Origin: a virus
Virus record (IMG/VR): IMGVR_UViG_3300036861_000290
Span: 1-48,599 of that record
DNA: 48,599 bases
Direction: 5' to 3' (one strand)
This document shows positions 6,578-15,667 of this stretch, one piece after another (the first letter of the stretch is position 1; the number at the start of each line of letters is the position of its first letter). The translations under genes were made by a program, and so were the position numbers. Below the pieces are notes generated by a model. That model was not told where the DNA came from. It was given only the letters and a program-made list of their open reading frames with translations, and searched no databases.

Positions 6578-7594
6578 ATGGGCGACGGAGTACTCGCGGC
6601 AGCCGTCAAGGAGGCCGCGCTGAAGCAGGGTCTCAAGGAAGAGGGCGATCCAGGCATCGCAGTCGGATCGGTCGGCTCTTCGAGCGACCCAGAAGTCAAA
6701 GCGACCGCCGAGGAGGCGTTCGCTGCGGTACGAGCCAAGCAGGGCGAAGGCACAGCTCCGGCCGAGACCAAGCCCGACGAGACTCGTACGACTCCCGCTG
6801 AGGGAGCGCAACAGGACCAGGGTGCGACGTCCGAGGGCACAGCCACAGACGTCCCGGAGGAGTACTTCGGAATCTCACTCGCTGGACTGTCTGCGGAGGA
6901 CCGCGCGTCTGCAATCGCGGGGTTCAAGGAACGCGACACGTTCATCAACCAGCTCTTGCGGGACAAGGCTTCGGAAAAGCCTGGGGAGACCCAGGCGGCT
7001 CCGGCAGCTCCGTCCAGTGGAGCCGGCGACGAGCAAAAAGAGCTGACCGACGAGGTCCTCGCCAAGGCCCTAGGCCTCGATCTCGAGGACCCGTACGACG
7101 CCAAGATCGCATCGGTCGCAATCCCGCTCGCCCGACAGAACATCGAGCTCAAGTCGGCTGTCGAGGACATCATCTCGGACTCAGACGTCCGGGAGACCCA
7201 GAACTTCTGGGAGACGAGCCTCGACGCACTCGAGAAGCAGTTCGGCGACTTCCCCGTCCCCGAAGGGATGACGAAGGACGACGTCAGACTCCGCGTCTAC
7301 GAGTTCGCAGCCGAGAGCGGCATCGGAGACCCGAGCGCCGCATACTGGAGCATCATGGGACCTGCACGGGCCGACATCCTCAAGGACGTCCAGAAGCGGA
7401 AGGCCGAAGCCCTGACGAACAAGAAGCGGGCGGCCGCCGGAACGACTCGGCCGGCCACGGCCGCTGAAGTCGACGAGGCCAAGATCAAGTCCAAGGACCT
7501 CGGAGACGCCGTCAAGGAGGCTGCCGAGAAGGCGGCCAAGAATCTCGGCATCGACTGGGAAGCTGCTCGTCAGACCGCCATCCACCGTTCGTAG
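6578..7594 (+). CDS. capsid scaffolding protein
   Basis: 338 aa, directly before the capsid gene. It is acidic and almost entirely Ala/Glu/Lys-rich helix with a disordered Thr/Pro/Ala segment (residues 60-95, 130-150) and a basic C-terminal region, as in scaffolds that guide capsid assembly and then leave or are cleaved. No protease gene was recognised nearby. Identity rests on composition and position. Confidence 0.75.
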   Translation: MGDGVLAAAVKEAALKQGLKEEGDPGIAVGSVGSSSDPEVKATAEEAFAAVRAKQGEGTAPAETKPDETRTTPAEGAQQDQGATSEGTATDVPEEYFGISLAGLSAEDRASAIAGFKERDTFINQLLRDKASEKPGETQAAPAAPSSGAGDEQKELTDEVLAKALGLDLEDPYDAKIASVAIPLARQNIELKSAVEDIISDSDVRETQNFWETSLDALEKQFGDFPVPEGMTKDDVRLRVYEFAAESGIGDPSAAYWSIMGPARADILKDVQKRKAEALTNKKRAAAGTTRPATAAEVDEAKIKSKDLGDAVKEAAEKAAKNLGIDWEAARQTAIHRS

Positions 7595-7637
7595 CACCAC
7601 CCGCAGGGGCGCGAGTCCACCAACGAGGTAACCTCAA

Positions 7638-8627
7638 GTGGCTGACAGCACTCCTGCTGGACAACTCGACGAGCTCATCGTGACCACGTTCGACGCGGTC
7701 AAGGGTGTCCTCGCCGACCAGATCACGAACGAGAACCCGCTCCTGGCGGCGCTGAACCTGAGGTCGAAAGTGACTCAGGACGGCGGCCTCCAGATCAGGC
7801 GGCCTGTCTTGTTCGCGTTCAACGACACGGTCGGGTCCTACAAGGGCTACGACCTGATCGACACCACGCCCCAGGACGGCTTCGGGTACGCGGTCTACGA
7901 CTGGAAGCAGTACGCCGGCTCCGTGACCATCTCCGGTCGCGACCTGCGTATCAACTCCGGTTCGCCGCGGATCATCGCCCTGCTCCAGGCCAAGATGGAA
8001 CAGCTCAAGCTGTCCGTCGAGGAGAGCATGGCGGGCATGCTGTGGGCGACGGCGACGACCGAAGGGAACTCGGGGAAGGACTTCCTGTCGATCCCGATGA
8101 TCGTCGGCGACGGCACCACGACCGGCGCCACCGGAAAGACGACCCTCGGAGGGATCGACAACGACTCCGACGGCCAGTCCTGGTGGAGGTCGAAGGTCGT
8201 GGACGGTGTCGACCTGACCACGATCGACGGCGTGCGTACGCTGAACAGCGTTCGCAACTCGCTCAAGATCGTCAAGAGCAAGCCAGACTTCGAGTTCTGT
8301 GACCAGTCGGCGTTCGAGGCCTACGAGGCCCTCGCCGCGCCGAACATCCGGTTCCAGGACCTCAAGATGGCCGACCTCGGATTCGACGTGGTCGCCCACA
8401 AGGGCGCCGAACTCGTCTTCGAGGAGGACTCCCCGTCAGGGAAGTTCTGGTTCATCAACTCGAAGTACCTGGAGTTCGTCCAGCACTCAGACTGCTGGAA
8501 CCTGATGACGGAGTTCGTCCGTCCGGCCAACCAGGACGCCAAGACGGCGCTCGTGCTCTACATGGGCGAGCTCCTGACCAACGTCCGCAGGGCCCACGGC
8601 GTCATCATCAACGTCGTCAGCGCCTAG
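7638..8627 (+). CDS. major capsid protein
   Basis: 329 aa, GTG start (MADSTPAGQ). Size, position after scaffold and sequence pattern fit an HK97-fold capsid protein without a long N-terminal delta domain: an N-terminal helix, a beta-rich centre with TTxQDGF and SGRDLRINSGS, and a C-terminal strand region ending GVIINVVSA. It would form the icosahedral shell. A hairpin directly after the gene may limit downstream transcription so that capsid is made in excess. Confidence 0.85.
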   Translation: MADSTPAGQLDELIVTTFDAVKGVLADQITNENPLLAALNLRSKVTQDGGLQIRRPVLFAFNDTVGSYKGYDLIDTTPQDGFGYAVYDWKQYAGSVTISGRDLRINSGSPRIIALLQAKMEQLKLSVEESMAGMLWATATTEGNSGKDFLSIPMIVGDGTTTGATGKTTLGGIDNDSDGQSWWRSKVVDGVDLTTIDGVRTLNSVRNSLKIVKSKPDFEFCDQSAFEAYEALAAPNIRFQDLKMADLGFDVVAHKGAELVFEEDSPSGKFWFINSKYLEFVQHSDCWNLMTEFVRPANQDAKTALVLYMGELLTNVRRAHGVIINVVSA

Positions 8628-8648
8628 CTGATCGACTGAGCATACGGG

Positions 8649-8680
8649 TCTGGGGGCTGGGCGGACGCCCGGTCCCCAGA
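8649..8680 (+). terminator. hairpin after the capsid gene, attenuator-like
   Basis: Outer stem TCTGGGG/CCCCAGA (8649-8655, 8674-8680) with inner GGGC/GCCC. No U-run follows, so it is more likely an mRNA-stabilising or partly terminating structure than a full terminator. Confidence 0.45.
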
Positions 8681-8701
8681 GCCACTCCAGGAGTCTTCTG
8701 C

Positions 8702-9097
8702 ATGAGAGGACCCATCCCCTCGAGGGACGAAGACCCCGTCATCTCGCACGAGCTCGTGAAGCACGACCGGCCCTCGATGCCTCTCAAGGCAGAGAGCACG
8801 GATCGCGCGATCGCGGACGCGAAGAGGCGGGAGGCCGGCGGCCGAACGCGCCAGTTCATCGACGCCCACCGGCAGCTCGAGGTCTGGACGCCGGCGACGG
8901 CGGTCGAGAACATCGAGCAGATGGGGTTCCACCAGCAGCAGGTCTTCCTGGTCGCCGAAGAGTTCGGCCAGGCGCGTCCAATGATCCTCCGCTCATTCCC
9001 GAAGGCGAGTCCTAGAGTCCGCGCGCTCGCCCTGTCTGTACTGCCCGTCGCGGCCGACAGTGCTGGCGAGAGCCAGCCCAAGCGTACCAAGAGGTAA
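8702..9097 (+). CDS. unknown virion-associated protein
   Basis: 131 aa, ATG start. Soluble, with a basic helical middle (AKRREAGGRTR) and a Gln-rich patch near residue 78. It sits between capsid and the decoration-type genes. The only gene between terminase and holin that ends in TAA rather than TAG. No family recognised; head completion or head-tail connection is possible. Confidence 0.65.
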   Translation: MRGPIPSRDEDPVISHELVKHDRPSMPLKAESTDRAIADAKRREAGGRTRQFIDAHRQLEVWTPATAVENIEQMGFHQQQVFLVAEEFGQARPMILRSFPKASPRVRALALSVLPVAADSAGESQPKRTKR

Positions 9098-9102
9098 CTC
9101 GC

Positions 9103-9534
9103 ATGGCATTCCTCAAGCGACACAAGGAAGGCCTCATCGCCGCCGATCCGACAGTCCTTGGGACCGTCGGTCTCGGAGCTCGCTACGGCAAGGTCAAGCG
9201 CATCTCTGCCCGCAACTGGGCATCTTCGGCCAAGGCCGCCGCCGGCACCGACGCTCTGGAGAAGATCGAGCTTAAGGATGCCGACGGCATCATCTTCTTC
9301 CTCGACGTGGCGGACAGGGACTACAAGACCGCCAGGGTCGACCTCTCTCTGGCCTACGACGACTTGAACACCGGCCTGGGGTTCACCCAGGTAACGGGCA
9401 TCGGGTCGCTCTGGGTCGCGACCGAAGGCCAGGCCATCGAGCCCCCGATCGTCAAGGGTCCGATCACAATCACCATCCGGAACGGCACGACCGCGACGGA
9501 CTGGTTCGAGATCGACCTCTTCGTCGAAATCTAG
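9103..9534 (+). CDS. beta-rich structural protein, paralogue 1 (decoration-type)
   Basis: 143 aa, ATG start. It shares a clear pattern with the gene at 10229: KDAD-(1-2)-IIF(F)LD-ADRDY-TA near the middle and PPIV-PITxT-NGT near the end, finishing with an alternating beta strand (FVEI vs YVEV). Such small beta-rich proteins next to the capsid often stabilise the shell or form short spikes. The pair flanks the gene at 9544, so a duplication is likely. Confidence 0.7.
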   Translation: MAFLKRHKEGLIAADPTVLGTVGLGARYGKVKRISARNWASSAKAAAGTDALEKIELKDADGIIFFLDVADRDYKTARVDLSLAYDDLNTGLGFTQVTGIGSLWVATEGQAIEPPIVKGPITITIRNGTTATDWFEIDLFVEI

Positions 9535-9543
9535 GAGGCGGAC

Positions 9544-10173
9544 ATGCCAACCAGCAAGCGCCTCTACAGCTCCAACTCGACCGATCCGAAGGCCGACCAG
9601 GCCCAGCAGAACCCGAAGCGCGGGCTCCGTGGGAGCATGAACGCCTCTGGCGTCTATGCGACCAAGAAGCTCAAGGGGACTGGCGTAGCTGCGACGACTC
9701 AGGCCGGAGAGACCCTCCGGACCACGGGCGCAGACGGGCTCGGCGGGACTGGGCAGACGAAGCGTCAGAAGCAGGCGATCCTTGACGGGGACGCGATCCC
9801 CGTCGGTTCTGGGATCGTCGCCGCCCTGGCTACGTTCACCGTAGCGACGGGCGCCGGCGCAGCCGGGACCTTCGACGCGACTCCGGCCAACGACGGCGGG
9901 TCTTGCGAGGTCCTCGTCTACAAGCAGAACGCGGCCGATGCGACCGAGGACGGTCCAGACCAGACGGCGGCGGGCGGGCCTCCGGCCGGCGGACACGGCT
10001 TCATGGGAGCCTTCGAGATGCTCGCCGACGGGGCTGCACACAGCGTTGCACTCGGCGCGGCCAACGCGAGCGCTGCAGTCGCCGTCTACGCTCGTCGGAT
10101 CAGCGGGACCTCTCCGAACATCAAGCGGGGTCGATTCTTCGCGACACGACGGACCGTCACGGCACACGCCTAG
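9544..10173 (+). CDS. unknown structural protein, Ala/Gly-rich
   Basis: 209 aa, ATG start; its ribosome site AGGAGG overlaps the TAG of the previous gene. The N-terminal 80 residues are basic and low-complexity; the C-terminal part is Ala/Gly-rich with beta propensity (FTVATGAGAAGTFDATP). It separates the two paralogues at 9103 and 10229. Probably a head or decoration component by position; no family recognised. Confidence 0.65.
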   Translation: MPTSKRLYSSNSTDPKADQAQQNPKRGLRGSMNASGVYATKKLKGTGVAATTQAGETLRTTGADGLGGTGQTKRQKQAILDGDAIPVGSGIVAALATFTVATGAGAAGTFDATPANDGGSCEVLVYKQNAADATEDGPDQTAAGGPPAGGHGFMGAFEMLADGAAHSVALGAANASAAVAVYARRISGTSPNIKRGRFFATRRTVTAHA

Positions 10174-10228
10174 CACGGAAGAGAAGGTGCGTTCCAGCGA
10201 ACCGGTCTCAGCCGGCACGGAGTAAGAC

Positions 10229-10621
10229 ATGGCCTTCAAGAAGCGTTCCAGTCCAGTCACCACAGTCGGCGCAGGCGCCGACTTCAACATCTCCCTCGGA
10301 GCGTCCTTCGGGCGTGTCTGGGGATTCACCGCGAAGGCGACCGGCGACGTCCTCGCCCGCATCCGTCTCAAGGACGCAGACAACCGGATCATCTTCCTCG
10401 ATGCTGCCGACCGGGACTACGTGACGGCGAAACTCGACTTCTCGATCCTCAACGATGACACCGCGACCGGCCTGACGTCCCTCGTCAAGGACGGGACGGG
10501 TGCAGCGGCCGCGGCAGGAGAAGCGGCTCCCCCGCCGATCGTCCGTTCGCCGATCACAGTCACATGGTCGAACGGGACTGCCGGAGACACGCTCGTCGTC
10601 GAACTCTACGTCGAAGTCTAG
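10229..10621 (+). CDS. beta-rich structural protein, paralogue 2 (decoration-type)
   Basis: 130 aa. Homologous to the gene at 9103 through the KDAD...LDAADRDY block and the PPPIV-SPIT-T block. It keeps the MAF-KR start but differs through the rest of its first 45 residues, and has an Ala-rich loop near residue 92. Likely arose by tandem duplication and divergence; role inferred as capsid decoration or stopper. Confidence 0.7.
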   Translation: MAFKKRSSPVTTVGAGADFNISLGASFGRVWGFTAKATGDVLARIRLKDADNRIIFLDAADRDYVTAKLDFSILNDDTATGLTSLVKDGTGAAAAAGEAAPPPIVRSPITVTWSNGTAGDTLVVELYVEV

Positions 10622-10630
10622 GGAGGGGTC

Positions 10631-11125
10631 GTGGCGCTCAAGAAGGCGATCATCACCCTGACCGCCGACTCCGGCGGGACGGCAGAGGTCACGACGAACC
10701 TGAGCGGGGTCCAGACCGTCGGCAGGCTCCGTCCTGCCAAGCTGTCTCGGATCGACCTCGATGACTCCAACCTCCAGGGCGGCAATGCCTCCTACATCTT
10801 GAGCGAAGGCCTCGACGCAGGAGACCTGAATCCGGGGGACGCCCTCGATACGGCGTTCGTCCCCGGCAAAGAGCTCTTCTACGTCTCGGCGTTCAACGGC
10901 CCGGCCTTCAATCCGAAGGGAGTCATGTCGTTCTACCCCTTCTGGAACTCGGCCTCGGACACCGATTCGGGAGACCTCGGAGCAGGTCCAGTCCCCCTGA
11001 CTGGAGACTTCGCGCCTGTCTTCCTAGACCAGCCGACAGTCGTCTCGAAGCTCGAAGGGGCAGCCAGCGGAGACGTCCTCGTCGTCACGGTCTTCTACGA
11101 GACGGCCGGCGACTACCGCTTCTAG
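10631..11125 (+). CDS. beta-rich structural protein, possibly a distant third paralogue
   Basis: 164 aa, GTG start after GGGAGGGG. It begins MALKK, as the paralogues begin MAF-KR/K, and ends GDVLVVTVFYE, like GDTLVVELYVE in the 10229 product, so it may be a diverged member of the same family. Beta-rich, acidic. Followed by a hairpin (11136-11182). Confidence 0.65.
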   Translation: MALKKAIITLTADSGGTAEVTTNLSGVQTVGRLRPAKLSRIDLDDSNLQGGNASYILSEGLDAGDLNPGDALDTAFVPGKELFYVSAFNGPAFNPKGVMSFYPFWNSASDTDSGDLGAGPVPLTGDFAPVFLDQPTVVSKLEGAASGDVLVVTVFYETAGDYRF

Positions 11126-11135
11126 CACACATCCT

Positions 11136-11182
11136 GCCCAGGCCTCGCCCGTCCAGCGTACGCGCTCGGGTGAAGCCTGGGC
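11136..11182 (+). terminator. long hairpin in the 11126-11207 spacer
   Basis: GCCCAGGC (11136-11143) pairs with GCCTGGGC (11175-11182) and the stem continues with TCGCCCG/CGGGTGA inside. A short TTG follows instead of a U-run, so it is a weak terminator or an mRNA processing/stability element. Confidence 0.45.
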
Positions 11183-11207
11183 TTGTCCATAGGAAGGGGC
11201 GACCGAG

Positions 11208-11585
11208 ATGGCGACCTACTGCTACCGCTGCTCGTCGTGTGGCGACACTACTAGCGTCGAAGTCTCCATAGGGAGCGAACTACTGGCTCCCTGGTGTCAG
11301 GACGAGATGCTCGAGATGAGGCGCGACTATCGTGCCGAGGGCGTCGGAATCCAGACGTGGGAGCTCAAGCGAGATCGGGAGGCCGGCGGCCTCTCGAACC
11401 AGGCGAAGCTCTTCCTCCCGGACAACGACGAGTTCGCAGACGAGCACGACCCCGACGGCAAGAAGGGGATGCGTGAGTGGCGCGAGACACACGCGCCGAA
11501 GGCGACGAACAAGAAGCCGTTCTGGCCTGGTGAAGTCGAGAAGAAGGTCCTCGCTGGCTTCGGCGGCAAGGGCTCGAGACCGTAG
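11208..11585 (+). CDS. FmdB-like zinc-ribbon protein
   Basis: 125 aa. Opens MATYCYRCSSCG, the form of the FmdB-type regulatory zinc ribbon, with a further Cys at PWC near residue 29 but no clear partner for it, so the fourth ligand is missing or different. The remainder is charged and contains KKGMREWRE and many Lys/Pro. Small zinc ribbons of this kind occur in phage structural operons with unknown role. Confidence 0.65.
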   Translation: MATYCYRCSSCGDTTSVEVSIGSELLAPWCQDEMLEMRRDYRAEGVGIQTWELKRDREAGGLSNQAKLFLPDNDEFADEHDPDGKKGMREWRETHAPKATNKKPFWPGEVEKKVLAGFGGKGSRP

Positions 11586-11600
11586 GAAGGGGCGAACGAC

Positions 11601-11879
11601 ATGGAGATCACGGTCACAGCAGACAACCACGATCACACGATGGTCCTCAAGGACAACGGGGCGGAGGTCGTCTGCCTCATCGACCTCGATGACGCCGGCA
11701 AGCCGGCCTTCGAGCTCAGGATGCCGGGAGCGGCCCTAAAGCTGCTCGTCGAGCAGGCGGAGCTCAACGCCAAGATGGTCAGGCTCGCGATGGCGATGCA
11801 GCAGGAAGCACAGGCTGCGCTCGCGAGGAGCGGCCTCGTGGTCGCTCAGGCAGACCTCCCCAAGGACCTCAAGGGATAG
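11601..11879 (+). CDS. small unknown protein, helical
   Basis: 92 aa. N-terminal beta part (EITVTADNHDH) and a long C-terminal amphipathic Ala/Met/Gln helix (residues 45-80), suggesting oligomerisation. Between the zinc-ribbon gene and the adaptor gene with TAG stop and AGGAAGG ribosome site. No family recognised. Confidence 0.6.
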   Translation: MEITVTADNHDHTMVLKDNGAEVVCLIDLDDAGKPAFELRMPGAALKLLVEQAELNAKMVRLAMAMQQEAQAALARSGLVVAQADLPKDLKG

Positions 11880-11891
11880 ACCAAGGGACGC

Positions 11892-12641
11892 ATGGACCGA
11901 TTCACGATCAGGACCGAGGTCAGGGACATCGTCGGTGAGACCGTCGAAGACTTCTGGAAAGACACGGAGCTCAACCGATACATCGACGAGGCCCAGTACC
12001 GCTTCTCTCAGGAGGAGCGGTGGTCCTGGCTGATAACTGAGGGGACCGAGACGCTCTTCGGAGGCGGGTCCACGATCGACCTCATCGAGGGCGTCCACCA
12101 GTTCCGGCACATGAGCATCATGCTCAACAAGGTCGGTGAGTCGACGCGGATGTACCTCCCGGTCCGAGTCCAGCCCTCGAAGGGCTTCGAGCTCCGGGCC
12201 CTCTATCCGAATCCGTCGACGTATCCCCAGTGGTACTACGTCACCCATGTCCAGGACTCGAACGACGGCGTCTTCATCGCGACGATCAAGTTCGTCCCCG
12301 AACCGATCGACGACTTCGACGTCCAGTACCAGTACTTCCGGATGCCGGACTCGCTCTCGTCGGACTCGAGCGCGCCGGACTGCCCGATCCAGTTCCACAA
12401 GGCGATCGTCCACTACGCCGCGGGCCTCGCCTGGGAGAAGGAACTCTCCGCGGGTCCGAAGGCCAGCGACCAGTTCCAGCTCTACGGCAAAGTCGTCGAG
12501 CAGGCTCGGATCGAGGAGCGGTCTCAGGCCGACGACGAGGTCCTCGCGTGGGGCTCAGACGAGCCCCAGTACAACAGGGGTCGCTACCCCGGTGGGTGGA
12601 GCGACCCGAGGTGGCTGATCCCTGAGACCCTCGGGCCGTAG
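11892..12641 (+). CDS. head-tail adaptor protein
   Basis: 249 aa. The N-terminal pattern IRTEVRDIVGE...FWKDTELNRYIDEAQYRF is typical of phage adaptor proteins that bind under the portal (helical, one Trp/Leu/Asn-rich helix for packing). The middle is beta-rich with several WYYV/YQYF strands, and a helical HKAIVHYAAGLAW segment follows. Its place after the head genes and before tail fibres fits. Specific family name not certain. Confidence 0.7.
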   Translation: MDRFTIRTEVRDIVGETVEDFWKDTELNRYIDEAQYRFSQEERWSWLITEGTETLFGGGSTIDLIEGVHQFRHMSIMLNKVGESTRMYLPVRVQPSKGFELRALYPNPSTYPQWYYVTHVQDSNDGVFIATIKFVPEPIDDFDVQYQYFRMPDSLSSDSSAPDCPIQFHKAIVHYAAGLAWEKELSAGPKASDQFQLYGKVVEQARIEERSQADDEVLAWGSDEPQYNRGRYPGGWSDPRWLIPETLGP

Positions 12642-12644
12642 CCC

Positions 12645-14120
12645 GTGGCCATCGCGAGGGTCCAGACCGCGACGGCCGTCATCGCGGCCGCGAACTCGAT
12701 CTCTCCGACGTGGGATGTAGCTACCATCGCCGGCAACCTACTCGTCGCGACAGTCAGCCGAGACAACGCAGGCGGTTCACCGATCTCTCCCCCGGCCGGA
12801 TGGACTCGGCTCGGGGCAGACGACAGGACGTCTCTCTACTACATCCTGAACGCAGGGAGTCGGAGCGGGTCTGAGACGTTCACATGGCCCGGCGGCGCTG
12901 GATCGTGTGTCGCCAGGCTGGTCGAGTACAGCGGCCTCGGAGCAGGAGTCACGCTCGACGTCTGGGACGAGGTCTCGACGGGCGGAGTCGGAGGCATGTA
13001 CGCCGGATTCCCCGGCCTCCCGAACGAGGCGGGCGAGCTCTTCGTCGCGACTACGGCATGGGCTCACACGTTCGCTCCCGGTGTCTCTGAAGAGGTCCTC
13101 TACCAACTGACTGAGGTCGGGACGGAGATCAACACCGTCGCGATCTCATTCAACAAGGTAGGCCAGAGGTTCTTCGAGAACACCGCGGGCGGAGACCAGT
13201 CCCCGTTCTGCATGAACATCTGGGACTCGGCCCTCGGCGCCATCGGAAAGATCGCCTGTTTCCGAGCAGGAAGCGGGTCTCGCGCAGTCGGGACTCCTGG
13301 TGGAGCGACTCGGGTACAGACGGCCGTGAGTTCGATGTCCGGGACTTCGACAGGGACCGCGACCTGGCCGGGAGCGACGACTGTCGGGAACCTGCTCGTC
13401 GCCGTCGTCTTCTCGATCTACGGGTCCACGACTGACGATCCGAGTGCTGTCGTAGCGACCCCGAATGATCCGACATGGGTCTCGGCCGGAGGACCGACTC
13501 GTGCTCTCCGGTTCCAGAGTCCGAACTGGCAGGCCCGCGTCATCCAGGTCTTCAGCATCGAGAATGCGGCCTCTCGGAGTGGCGTCGAGACTTTCACGGT
13601 CACAGGCCTCGGCGGGACGGAATCCGTCGGAGTCATGCTGCTCGAGTACAACGGAGTCTCGCTCGGCGGCAAGGTCGACTTCTACACGGACTTCGACAAC
13701 AACCACCAGTTCTCGACGGCGACTGCCGACTCGCACATAGGATCGCCGACGATCAAGGCTTCTGGAGGACCGAACGAGGTCTGGCTGGCGTGCTTCTCAG
13801 GCGGCAACCAGCTCGCGAGTCCGTCGAACGGATTCACGCTCCTGTCCAAGATCACCGGACAGAACAACGTCGGTGTCTACGAGAAGCTCGTCGTCGTCGG
13901 AGCCTCCGACTACGCGCAGACGCGCGTCGTCACTCTGTCTGCGGCCGGGATCGGATTCGCTGCTTCTCTCATCGCATTCGGTGGTTCTATCGTCGTCACT
14001 CCGGGGATCGGGTTCGGACCCCTGCCGCCTCCCTGGTTCATCCAGGAGCTCCCCCACCAGGTCTTCGGGCTCCGGATGCTCGCTGACGACTCAGACGTGA
14101 TCGACGAGGAGTTCTTCTAG
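12645..14120 (+). CDS. tail adhesin with internal duplication
   Basis: 491 aa, GTG start. Two homologous beta-rich units: about residues 4-205 and 223-453. Both show RVQTA..., TW followed by GNLLVA-V, then SRSG-ETFT, and an LVEYSG/LLEYNG block. Such lectin-like units are found on exposed tail or head fibres and suggest host-surface binding. A short Pro-rich linker and an acidic C-terminus (DDSDVIDEEFF) follow. The stop TAG overlaps the GTG of the next gene. Confidence 0.65.
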   Translation: MAIARVQTATAVIAAANSISPTWDVATIAGNLLVATVSRDNAGGSPISPPAGWTRLGADDRTSLYYILNAGSRSGSETFTWPGGAGSCVARLVEYSGLGAGVTLDVWDEVSTGGVGGMYAGFPGLPNEAGELFVATTAWAHTFAPGVSEEVLYQLTEVGTEINTVAISFNKVGQRFFENTAGGDQSPFCMNIWDSALGAIGKIACFRAGSGSRAVGTPGGATRVQTAVSSMSGTSTGTATWPGATTVGNLLVAVVFSIYGSTTDDPSAVVATPNDPTWVSAGGPTRALRFQSPNWQARVIQVFSIENAASRSGVETFTVTGLGGTESVGVMLLEYNGVSLGGKVDFYTDFDNNHQFSTATADSHIGSPTIKASGGPNEVWLACFSGGNQLASPSNGFTLLSKITGQNNVGVYEKLVVVGASDYAQTRVVTLSAAGIGFAASLIAFGGSIVVTPGIGFGPLPPPWFIQELPHQVFGLRMLADDSDVIDEEFF

Positions 14121-14968
14121 TGCCGAACGTAGACGCCGGTCTCCCGGCCAGCATCCCTCCGGCCTCGGCCGGAAAGCCTGCCGTCAGGCGGGCGATCCAG
14201 GCCAACTTCGATCACATCATGGGCCAGCTCCGGGCCGAGTCGGCTCGGTTCAACAGACTCATCAAGTCGGTCCAGGAGATACAGGACGTCCTCCAGGGTG
14301 GCGGAGACCCGACAGCCATCACACTCGCGACCACGGTCGAGGAACTCACGACCCAGGTCACGAAGATCATCCAGGGGCAAGGCATGGGCATCCCCGGCAT
14401 CGACGGCCGAGAGGGTCGTCCAGGGTTCGACGGCCGGCCCGGATCGACAGGAGCGGCCGGCGCGGCCGGCGCCAAGGGCTCGCCGGGGCCTCCGGGGCTC
14501 GACGGCTTCATGGGACGTGATGCCTTCACACCTCCGTTCCCAGGATTCGGTCCTGGGCGCGGCCAGGCCGCAGAGGGCCCGCACTCCCATCCCGGCGCCA
14601 CCATCACAGCAGGGACCACGCTCCTCGACTTCGGGGCCTTCCCCGGAGCATCGGACGCGAAGATCGACGTCTCGTTTCCAGGCATCGTGGCAGGCTCCAT
14701 GCTGCTCGTCAGGATCAACCCGACAGCCACGGCTGACCACACGGCAGACGAACACCTAGTAGAGGAGCTCGAGGTATTCGCCGGAAACATCCAGGCCGGA
14801 GTCGGGTTCACCGTCTACGGCATCCACCGGCCGGCAGTCCAGCCGGGATTCGGAAATGCAGGCATGGCTGCGGGTCTCTTGTCTGGTGTCGGCAGAGGTG
14901 ATCCAACAGTCCACGGTCAAGGGACTCGTGTCTACGGCAAGTGGTCCGTGGCATACGTCGTCTCATAG
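14120..14968 (+). CDS. collagen-like fibre protein
   Basis: 282 aa, GTG start sharing a base with the previous TAG. Residues 1-85: helical, trimerising-type region (NFDHIMGQL...). Residues ~90-135: uninterrupted Gly-X-Y triplets (GIPGIDGREGRPGFDGRPG and onwards), i.e. a collagen-like triple helix. Residues ~155-282: beta-rich tip with HSHPGATI and a C-terminal VYGKWSVAYVV strand. Likely a trimeric fibre for host or surface attachment. Confidence 0.8.
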   Translation: MPNVDAGLPASIPPASAGKPAVRRAIQANFDHIMGQLRAESARFNRLIKSVQEIQDVLQGGGDPTAITLATTVEELTTQVTKIIQGQGMGIPGIDGREGRPGFDGRPGSTGAAGAAGAKGSPGPPGLDGFMGRDAFTPPFPGFGPGRGQAAEGPHSHPGATITAGTTLLDFGAFPGASDAKIDVSFPGIVAGSMLLVRINPTATADHTADEHLVEELEVFAGNIQAGVGFTVYGIHRPAVQPGFGNAGMAAGLLSGVGRGDPTVHGQGTRVYGKWSVAYVVS

Positions 14969-14977
14969 GAGACTCCA

Positions 14978-15658
14978 TTGGGCATCCAGATTCAGGGCAA
15001 CGGCGGCGTCATCGTCGGTGCGGGCGCGGAAGCCTTTGCCGGCCTCCACACACGGATCGTGCCGCTCTCGCATGGGGCCTTCGGACACTACCGGGCCAAC
15101 CACTTCTGCAACCTCGTCAACGCTCAGGCGGCGAACTCGTGGCTCTTCTCGCTCAGGAATACAGGAGCGAACATCATCGTCATCACCCGGCTCGTCGTAA
15201 AGTGGATGACGGCTTCGGCTCACACAGCCATCATCCATGACTCTCTCGACTTCTTCAAGTTGACGGCGTTTACTACGACTCCGACGACTAACACAGTAAC
15301 TCCAGTGGCCTCAAGAAAGCGATCGACGATGGCCGCTGCGCCAGGTAACGTCGACATCCGTGGTCTGACAGTTGCAGGTAACTCTGCCGGGATGACCGGA
15401 TTCGTAGCGACGAAGGACGGCGGATCAGCCGGCCAGGTCCCGATGACCCTTCCCGTGGCCGTCATGGCTGCGACCGAGACCTTGCCTCGCGTCTGGCCGT
15501 CTGTCGATCTTGTCGACGACATCAACGGGACGCACCCGTGGGTCTTCGCCAACAACGAGGGATTTGAGATCGAGAACCGAGTCCTCCTCGGCGCTGCGGC
15601 TGGGTCGACTGTCTACTTCGACCTCTCGTACGCCGAGCTGGCAGCGACCGGATTCTAG
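14978..15658 (+). CDS. virion surface or fibre protein, beta-rich
   Basis: 226 aa, TTG start after TAGGAG. The pattern (short beta N-terminus, HYRANHFCNLVNAQAANSW, long beta region, C-terminal AAAGSTVYFDLSYAE) matches small beta-sandwich phage proteins that occur beside fibres. Paired with the 106-aa gene after it. No specific function recognised. Confidence 0.6.
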   Translation: MGIQIQGNGGVIVGAGAEAFAGLHTRIVPLSHGAFGHYRANHFCNLVNAQAANSWLFSLRNTGANIIVITRLVVKWMTASAHTAIIHDSLDFFKLTAFTTTPTTNTVTPVASRKRSTMAAAPGNVDIRGLTVAGNSAGMTGFVATKDGGSAGQVPMTLPVAVMAATETLPRVWPSVDLVDDINGTHPWVFANNEGFEIENRVLLGAAAGSTVYFDLSYAELAATGF

Positions 15659-15667
15659 GAGAACACG

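Noticed and set aside
8617-10392. 591-aa open frame on the minus strand
   Set aside because: Antisense to structural genes with clear paralogy; no domain and no ribosome site.
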